From the NCBI RefSeq assembly GCF_029931775.1, contig NC_079316.1, positions 70,900,064-70,964,063 of the forward strand: DNA of 64,000 bases. The letters are read 5' to 3'. Both the position numbers and the translations under genes were made by a program. Shown here piece by piece: positions 57,225 to 64,000 of the stretch. The notes under the pieces were generated by a model that saw nothing but the letters and a program-made list of their open reading frames with translations, did no database searches and had not been told where the DNA came from. Position 1 is the first letter of the stretch; every line of letters begins with the position of its first letter. The DNA is from Euleptes europaea (Eukaryota > Chordata > Lepidosauria > Squamata > Sphaerodactylidae).

Positions 57225-57935
57225 ATATATCCCATTTCTGGACCACTGAGGGCTTTATTAATTCGTAGCCCTGGACCTGCATATCAGCAGGACTGCCTCT
57301 TGCAGAATACACTGCTGAAGCACCTTTGCCGATCTGACCAAGGCCTTATGAAGTGGGTAAGGTTGACTGCTGCTCATGCCTGTTCGTTCTCTACAGTGGT
57401 TCCTACATGGTGGGACAGCCTCCTTGATGAGGTCAGGAAGGCTCCCACGCTTGTATCATTTTGCACAATGTGTAAAATGGAATTGTTCAGGAGGGCACTT
57501 CTGTAAAGGGAACAGGGTTGTTGTTGTTGGGGATCCACCTGAAACTTTCCATCAGTAGAATGGACCTTTTTACAGTACAACCCATTCATATCCCTCAAAA
57601 TGCTGCTCCTGGTGGATAAGGGTCCCTGAGGAATGATATGAGGTGGGTGTGTGGGTGGGTAGGGAGAAATTAATGGAAATAGGTTACTTAGGCTGGATTC
57701 AACCCATCGTCTGAAAATTTTGAGGCAGTTCATTGCTGTGTGTATGACATAAACTGTACTGTTTTGTTGCATTGTCCCCCGATTTTGTATTTCTACTTTA
57801 TTACATGTATCATTGAACACTAGTGTATATTTTGATGCCGTCATCCAGTTTTTTACTGTGTTGTTTTTAGTTGTGTCAGCCACCTTTTGAGTCTTGACAG
57901 TGAAGGCGGGCTATAAATGAACTAAGTAAATAAAT
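57225..57935 (+). repeat. Probable LINE 3' region
   Basis: The segment ends TTGACAGTGAAGGCGGGCTA, then TAAATGAACTAAGTAAATAA, a common LINE 3' ending in squamates. The part before it (GCTGAAGCACCTTTGCCGAT) looks like decayed coding or UTR. The 169-residue minus-strand frame across it is antisense and not gene-like. Confidence 0.45.
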
Positions 57936-58753
57936 TAGATTTGGAAACAGATGTTGCAGAATTGGCATATGATACTTGTATCTGGCTCCCATTTACAATT
58001 CTGGACTGGTTGTTGTCATTTCTGGGCATCTTTAAAAGACAAGTCCTGTAAAATATGATACAGAATATTGTTCTGGATATAAGTAGGGGAAGAATTAGTG
58101 TCAAGCATTTTTGTATTGTTTTAGATTTCTTCGACCATTATGATTTTAGCTGTAGTTACCGTTTAACTAAAATCATCATTTATCTTCCTCATTTTTATTA
58201 CCTTACTTTCTTCATTTTGTGGACCATTTGTTTGGCACAGATGGGATATATTTCCATTTGGCTTATTTTCAACACTAGCCAAATGCCTGTGGCTGGCTCT
58301 GCCAAGTAATTTTAGTTTATGCCTCATCATTATCATCCATTGATGGTGTGAGAATAGAAATATATTGAACTGCTGCTGATTTTGCCAAATTGTGGAATTC
58401 TATGTTTTTCACTAATTCTAGTGACAGTGTTATGATGTGTGTTTAAGCTGTAGCCTATACACAAGGGTTATAAATGTATGAATAGGCCAAGCTCAGTTGC
58501 TAGGAGATGGTAATAATCAGACATTTGTTATCTAGGAAAAAAAACTAATGGATGGAGTTTTTGTATTTAAAAAATATACTGATTATTGTGCTTCTTAAGC
58601 ATTTAGTTGATCTAGTCCAGATGCATTGGTTGTGAAATAATATGATGCTTACAGGTCTTAGAATGGTGCATGATTACCATTACATGATGTCAGTTGACTT
58701 GAAACTTGTATGCGCATCTTGACAGTTTCAAAAATTGAAATTCTCATTGTGTG
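57936..58753. other. Non-coding stretch
   Basis: No gene or complete repeat recognised. Confidence 0.45.
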
Positions 58754-58805
58754 CATTGGATGAAGTAGGCACTAGCTTATGAAAGCTGATGCTACAATAC
58801 TATCA
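58754..58805 (+). repeat. Short copy of the foldback-family monomer
   Basis: TGGATGAAGTAGGCACTAGC followed by TTATGAAAGCTGATGCTAC matches the central part of the 52625 family in diverged form. Confidence 0.55.
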
Positions 58806-60171
58806 AAGTACTCATAGTTTCAGTTCCTTTTTAAAAACAACAACAATGTTGGTAATAAATGAAGCCTAGTTGTTGTATGTTTTCCATTTCTCAGTGGTTC
58901 CAGAGAATGTTTGGAATTTTATGTCTCTTCTCTTCCACCCTCCTCCATTAGGTTTATTATTTCCCCAAGTATAAATCCTCCAGGTCAAAATCAGAGAATC
59001 TGAAATAACTGTTGTTTTAAAACAGGGTGTTGACCTCCTCCCAAGCCTGAACAAATCCATCAACTGATCTTTGGTTAACAACACTTTTGAGTTTTAGGAA
59101 TATAACATGATTAGCAATTTTAATATTTTCTGTTTCAGGCAGGAATAACTGTTGTGGCATTATAGTAGCATGTTCTATAAAAATACTCTTTTTCTGCTTG
59201 GATTGCACTGGTTTATGTCAAAGAGAATTTCATTAGCTTCCTGAGAAACTTAAAATGAGTTAAGCTTTTTGTTCTACTTAAATTCAGAGGCGCTTCATAT
59301 TCCATCTGTTCATGTGGAGCAGGATGCAGCAGTAATGTTTTTGAGATTTTTAGGCTATAGGGCTTCCATATTTGCTACCTAGGAAACCCTATTGGAGTGG
59401 AAAGGTGGCATTAAAATGCTTTAAATAAATAAAAATATGTATGCTTTGAGAACTACCTGCATAAGTGATTAAAGTTAAGGGTATTTTTCTGTATTTCAGA
59501 GGACCAGCAAAACAAGTTGCATTATTTAAAAGCAGGCTAGAAATTTAATCTTTTAATAGCTGCAGTTTAATTTCCCATCTTGAAAATTAATTCCAATTGA
59601 ACAAATGCTGGAAATTGGTTGTGGACTCCTAGATCACTACTTTGGGTTAGGTGTGAGAAGTTACTAAAAGATTTGACTCTAGAAAGGGGTGTTCTACAGT
59701 AAGTAACTTGTGCACAGGAACCTGAGGACTTCATACTGCAAAAGAAAAGATTTAAGGCTTTTCATTTTTTTTACATCTATTAGTGACTAACACATTGTTT
59801 TTATCCTAACAGAGATTCTCTTGTTTGTATGCACACACCTCCAGTGTTCAGTGAAGTGCCTTCTACATATTACCCAAGCCACATGGGACCAATTTATTTA
59901 TGCACACCTCTTGCATGACAGGCTAATCTGTAAATGATCTAACCGTATTAACCTTTGTGAGATGACTGGACACTCTAACCGCTAGACAACTCTGTTACTG
60001 ACATTACGATGTGGGATTGTTCTTTTATAAACACTAAACATTCTAAATTAGGCATAACTCTTTTTGCACGTAATAGTGTCTCAGAAAAAAATGACTCTGC
60101 TACATGGCTTTTGAAGCCTTGTTTGGTATTCAGACTAGTCTGTATTTCTTGTGTCTATATTCGTTTATGTG
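58806..60171. other. Non-coding stretch
   Basis: A short LINE-like tail (CTTTAAATAAATAAAAA) lies at about 59418-59435. No gene recognised. Confidence 0.45.
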
Positions 60172-60285
60172 TATCTGACAAAGTGAACGTTGACTCACAT
60201 AAGCTTATACATTTTGATTGTTTTAAAGGTGATACTGAGCTTGAATTTTGTTTTGTTATGGACTAATATAGCTACCCATCTGAAG
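60172..60285 (+). repeat. Old copy of the foldback-family monomer
   Basis: TATCTGACAAAGTGAACG, ACTCACATAAGCTTATAC, GTTTTAAAGGTGATACTGAG and GACTAATATAGCTACCCATC follow the monomer order from end to end, with many changes. It is a single arm, not a palindrome. Confidence 0.65.
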
Positions 60286-60714
60286 CTATCTTCATTTACT
60301 TATAATCCACTTTTCTTACCAGGCGCTCAAGACAGATTGAAAAAAATAAAATCCAGAAATACACCTAGCAAATTTCCACAGACATTAACATGTATGAAAA
60401 GTATAAAGACTTTAACAAGATATTCTTTATTACGATACGTTGTATACATCCTGCGAAATGATAGTAGTATGTGGGCTGTCAAGAGTTTTAGCCTGTACAG
60501 GCAAGAACCAACGAGGACGTGTGGTGAGTTTCCCTCTACCCCACTTTTTCTCATTCTCTTCTTTGAGAGCCCCTGTACCCTCTCCCTCTTTCCTGCCTCC
60601 TCTCCTTCCCATCTGCCAGCCAGCCTACCTTTATTTTCTCTCCATCTTCAGATTTCCACCCTTCTGTACCCCTCTCCTTCCCTTTTATCTGCCGCCCCAT
60701 TTTCAGCTATATTT
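60286..60714. other. Non-coding, pyrimidine-rich stretch
   Basis: CT-rich from about 60530 to 60700. The Ser/Pro/Leu frames are compositional. Confidence 0.45.
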
Positions 60715-60835
60715 ATTGTTTATTTACTTCATTTATAGCCCACCTTTCTCCACAATGGGGGATACGAAGCGTCTTAATTCATTCTCCTTTCCTCCATTTT
60801 TCTCCTCAAAACAACCATGTAAGCAGGGATAGACT
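60715..60835 (-). repeat. tRNA-derived SINE 3' part
   Basis: TATAGCCCACCTTTCTCCAC on + is the same SINE 3' end as at 3281 and 6878. Head missing. Confidence 0.75.
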
Positions 60836-61797
60836 GGGAGTGAAAACCTCTGGGAAGTAAATTCAGCTAACAGAAGTGACCCCTGCCCCAGCTCACCCTG
60901 GCCCTACCCCCAGAGAAAGGAGGAAGAGGCAGTCTGTCTGACCAGTACCCCCCTCTCCCAGGGGGATGGAAGGAGGGAGGAAGTAGCTGCCTGCCTAACC
61001 AATTAGCCAGGTGCTGCTTTCCTCACCTCAAGCATGCCAGAAGCTGCTTCGCTTCTTGAGTGGGCAGGGCACAGCCCCATTCATCTGTGGTTTTTGCCAT
61101 AGGCTCCTGACGTATTTTCAGATCACTTGCAATATAGCAGTGATTCCTCTTGCTCTTAGGCCCTTTCCCTTGTCTGATGATCTTCATAATAAACTCATAT
61201 GGTTTCATAAGATACTTATATAATGGCTCTTGCAAAGTATAACTGAGCACATCCTGGGGGGTTTTTTTGGTCTAAAAACATGTATCTTTCTTGGGAATAC
61301 CATATAGAGGTCGAACTGGTTGCAGTTTGCTGTGATTGGAGTTCAGGCTAGTATTACTTTCATCAACCGGGAGCTGCTTATATCTTCTAAAAAGTGCTCA
61401 TGTAGAATCTTTGCTATTAGGTAGGCTTTCTAAACATTCTAATCTAGTCCAGTCTTGCGATTTTTAAATGTAGTAATCTTATGCATACATTGCTAGGATT
61501 CTGTACTGTCAGTGTGGCATGCTTGAATAGCATGAGCTTCCTGCCGTTTCACGGCTGGAAAAATGGAAGGCAAAGGCAGGGTGATAGTGAGAACCAATTC
61601 ATATGCTGTACTTGTTTGAGAATGGCATGCATGCATACTTACCTTGATCATTTCATGATGAAATACATGGAAGTGAGAATGCCATGGTCCTCATCTGCAC
61701 GTCTATGGAAAGCATGGGTGGTGTTCTCAACTGACACAAAGCGTATACATTTTGTACCTGAGCAGTGAATTAAAAATACATTGAAAAATGGCTCAGG
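60836..61797. other. Non-coding stretch
   Basis: No gene or complete repeat recognised. Confidence 0.45.
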
Positions 61798-62562
61798 CAG
61801 CCCATTCCTGAAGGGGAGGGTAGTTAGTTGATGGCCAGGAGCGGCGCAGCTGTGCAGCCTCCTCAGAGGATTCCCGGCCAGAAAATACACAAAACAAAGT
61901 ATTTAAAAATAGAAACCCGTGAAACTCCTCCATGGAGTTTCATGGGGCTACACCAGCTATTTTGCTGGCAAAGCAATGCTGCAGCATAAAGAAGAGGAGT
62001 TGGTTTTTATACGCTGACTTTCTCTACCACTTAAGGGAGACTCAAACTGGCTTACAATCACCTTCCCTTCCCCTCCCCACAACAAACGCTCTGTGAGGTA
62101 GGTGGGGCTGAGAGAGCTCTAACAGAGCTGCAACTTGCCCAGGGTCACCCAGCTGGCTTCGTGTGTAGGGGTGGGGAAACAAATCCAGTTCACCAGATTA
62201 GCCTCCACCGCTCATGTGGGGAATCAAACCCGGTTCTCCAGATTAGAGTCCACCGCTCTTAACCACTACGCTGGCTCTCTAGAGGGGGGTTCTCGGGCTG
62301 AAAGGGGTTTGGAAGCTGACTAATGTCAGCCCTGCCTCTGGGAATTCCCCTTGATACCGGTGCGGGCACCTGCTTTTGGGGGTTTTGCTGCTTGTGCGGC
62401 AGCACCGGTGGCCAAGGCCTGCACTGCTGTATTGCTCCATGGCAACGGCGTAAGTGTCCTTGCACCGGCGTCCGTGCCACTTTATCACAGCGCAAAGTGG
62501 CTTACGCTGTGGGCTTACGCTGGCTGCTATGGAGCTTTGCCCACCCCTTCAGGGTTGCACTG
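61798..62562. mobile_element. TIR-bearing DNA element (hAT-like?) pierced by a SINE
   Basis: The start CAGCCCATTCCTGAAGGGG and the end CCCCTTCAGGGTTGCACTG are imperfect inverted repeats about 23 bp long. The left part is shared with 41670. The right part (after the SINE) is GC-rich. No 8-bp duplication is clear, so the superfamily is uncertain. No transposase. Confidence 0.55.
61988..62280 (-). repeat. tRNA-derived SINE, full length, nested
   Basis: On minus: head AGCCAGCGTAGTGGTTAAG, box B GGTTTGATTCC, full body, and CCAACTCCTCTTC tail. Same family as 8823 and 12347. Confidence 0.92.
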
Positions 62563-63528
62563 TAAACCTCTTATTAAGAGATGCTAAAACTAAAAAACTA
62601 GCAGCAGTATTTGAATTTTTAATAATAGCTGTATAGCTAGGTACTTAAGGCAGGAGTTCCAGATTTATCTCCAGGGACTAGTTTATAGATACATCAGGTT
62701 AAAACAGATGCTAATGAAATAATTGAACTCTTGCCTGCATATGGAAAAAGGCTTTATTTGATCTCCTCCCCACCAGAAGTTTTGCTTTATACAATTCTTA
62801 TTTCCCAGTGTAGATCAGAAACTAGCAGACTGTGAGGGCAGAAATCCTGTATCGTTTTGTGCGCCCTGCTGAGAATGACTGTTTGTATTGATTTGTTTAC
62901 TGGCTGAAGGGATGTTACAGGATGTCTTTCCCTCAGTGTTGGTTGTAGAGCAAGAGAAGTTTAATTTATACCATTCAAAAAGTGGCTGTTACACCTTTAA
63001 CAAAACCAGATTTCCTGCTAAGACTGAAATTTCTAGTGTACCTTGTACTAAATAAGGAGAAGTGTTTGTCTTTGAATCAAATGAGACTCTCTAACATAAT
63101 TTAATTCAGTAAATTCACGTCTAGGACAACAAATCTACATCAGTGGTTCTTAATATTTCAACATTTAAATGTTGTGTGTCTCTTGTCCTGCCAACCACTG
63201 CAGCTTGTGATGGCTCACAAAAAACCCTGAATCTTGAAGAAAACAGACAAGAAAAAACAGTAATACCACTTTCTCTAAAACTAGTACCCTCTTTAATGAT
63301 ATTAACTACAAAATGTCCCCTAAAAATTCTTATGGAAGGTGAACAGCTTATGGACCCTCTGCACTTCCTTGGGCAGGAAATTTTGTAATGTTGCAGCTGC
63401 TACTGAACAAGAATGGGCTTCTGAAGGAGTTGAACAGACAGCTTGAAAAGATGGCTCAACCAGGGAGAGGCACTGGAAGAAACTGAGGAGGTGAACAGGC
63501 TTATAACAAGTGTAGTGGTTAAGGACAG
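62563..63528. other. Non-coding stretch
   Basis: No gene or complete repeat recognised. Confidence 0.45.
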
Positions 63529-63822
63529 TGGAGAGCCAGTGTGGTGTCGTGGTTAAGAACGGTGCACTCCAATCTGGAGAACCGGGTTTGATTCCCCACT
63601 CCTCCACATGAGCCGCGGAGGCTAATCTGGTGAACTGGGTTGGTTTCCTCCACATGAAGCCAGCTGGATGACCTTGGGCTAGTCACAGTTCTCTTCGAAC
63701 TCAGTCCCACCTACCTCAGAGGGTGTCTGTTGTGGGGAGGGGAAGGGATGGTGATTATAAACTGGTTTGATTCTCCTTAAAAGGTAGAGAAAGTCGACAT
63801 ACAAAAACCAACTTTTTTTTTC
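63529..63822 (+). repeat. tRNA-derived SINE, full length
   Basis: GAGAGCCAGTGTGGTGTCG head, GGTTTGATTCC box B, body and a T-rich/CTT tail. A scrap reading GTGTAGTGGTTAAGGACAG just before it (63511-63529) looks like a second SINE head. Confidence 0.92.
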
Positions 63823-64000
63823 TTCAAGTGAAAAAAACAACATCCTAGGACATGAAGACAGCATTTCAAGCAAGGCTAACCTTATTTATATAGGTAACTT
63901 TATACATACAATACAGAGATCTCAAGCAAACATTCAGTGAGACCCATATATGTGATTACTTGTTGACAAGCACTTTAATGTTGGGTTTGATTCCTGTTAG

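Noticed and set aside
57374-57883. 169-codon minus-strand frame
   Set aside because: No recognisable domain; it is antisense to a decayed LINE-like 3' region.
1-64000. CRISPR arrays, bacterial operons, riboswitches
   Set aside because: The window is vertebrate-like nuclear DNA; tandem repeats present are minisatellites and no spacer-repeat pattern exists.

Overview
The window looks like vertebrate nuclear DNA, most likely from a squamate reptile (lizard or gecko type). The reasons are a CR1 LINE with its 8-mer 3' tail, SINEs derived from 5S rRNA and tRNA, many small hAT transposons with perfect 8-bp target duplications, PIF/Harbinger elements, and a single CpG island in otherwise AT-rich, gene-poor sequence. 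No complete host protein-coding gene is visible. The species call is an inference from repeat style, because no database search was possible.

Layout. 1-16 kb: non-coding DNA with at least five copies of a ~210-bp non-autonomous hAT family (termini TAGGGTTGCC/GGCAACCCTA), tRNA- and 5S-derived SINEs, a small Harbinger MITE (10.04 kb), a hAT pierced by a SINE (12.3 kb) and a GC-rich hAT-like insertion that seems to carry foreign coding sequence (13.0-13.6 kb). 16.3-24.9 kb: a large PIF/Harbinger-type DNA transposon with three spliced genes: a SANT/Myb-like gene on +, a second trihelix/SANT-like gene on -, and a DDE transposase on -. The second SANT-like gene is split by a younger 1.4-kb hAT. Splice phases and catalytic residues are well preserved, so the element is relatively young.

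25-50 kb: LINE fragments (CR1, L2-like and an unclassified non-LTR type), a GIY-YIG-like Penelope fragment, more hAT insertions (29.4 and 30.5 kb, with nesting), a 692-bp foldback Harbinger-like MITE (34.7-35.4 kb), a short perfect hairpin (38.9 kb), a minisatellite that is open in both directions (47.1 kb) and a 2.1-kb antisense CR1 (47.6-49.7 kb). 50.9-52.1 kb: a CpG island with CRE-like and CCAAT elements and a good splice donor at 51,793/51,794. It reads as the promoter and non-coding first exon of an unidentified host gene running rightwards. Palindromic foldback repeats of one family flank it on both sides. 52.9-64 kb: probably the first intron of that gene, with scattered SINEs and old repeats and no recognisable exon.

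The most unusual object is the three-gene Harbinger element. The usual vertebrate Harbinger carries one transposase and one Myb-like accessory gene; here there appear to be two different SANT-type DNA-binding genes, and the three gene promoters share a sequence motif.
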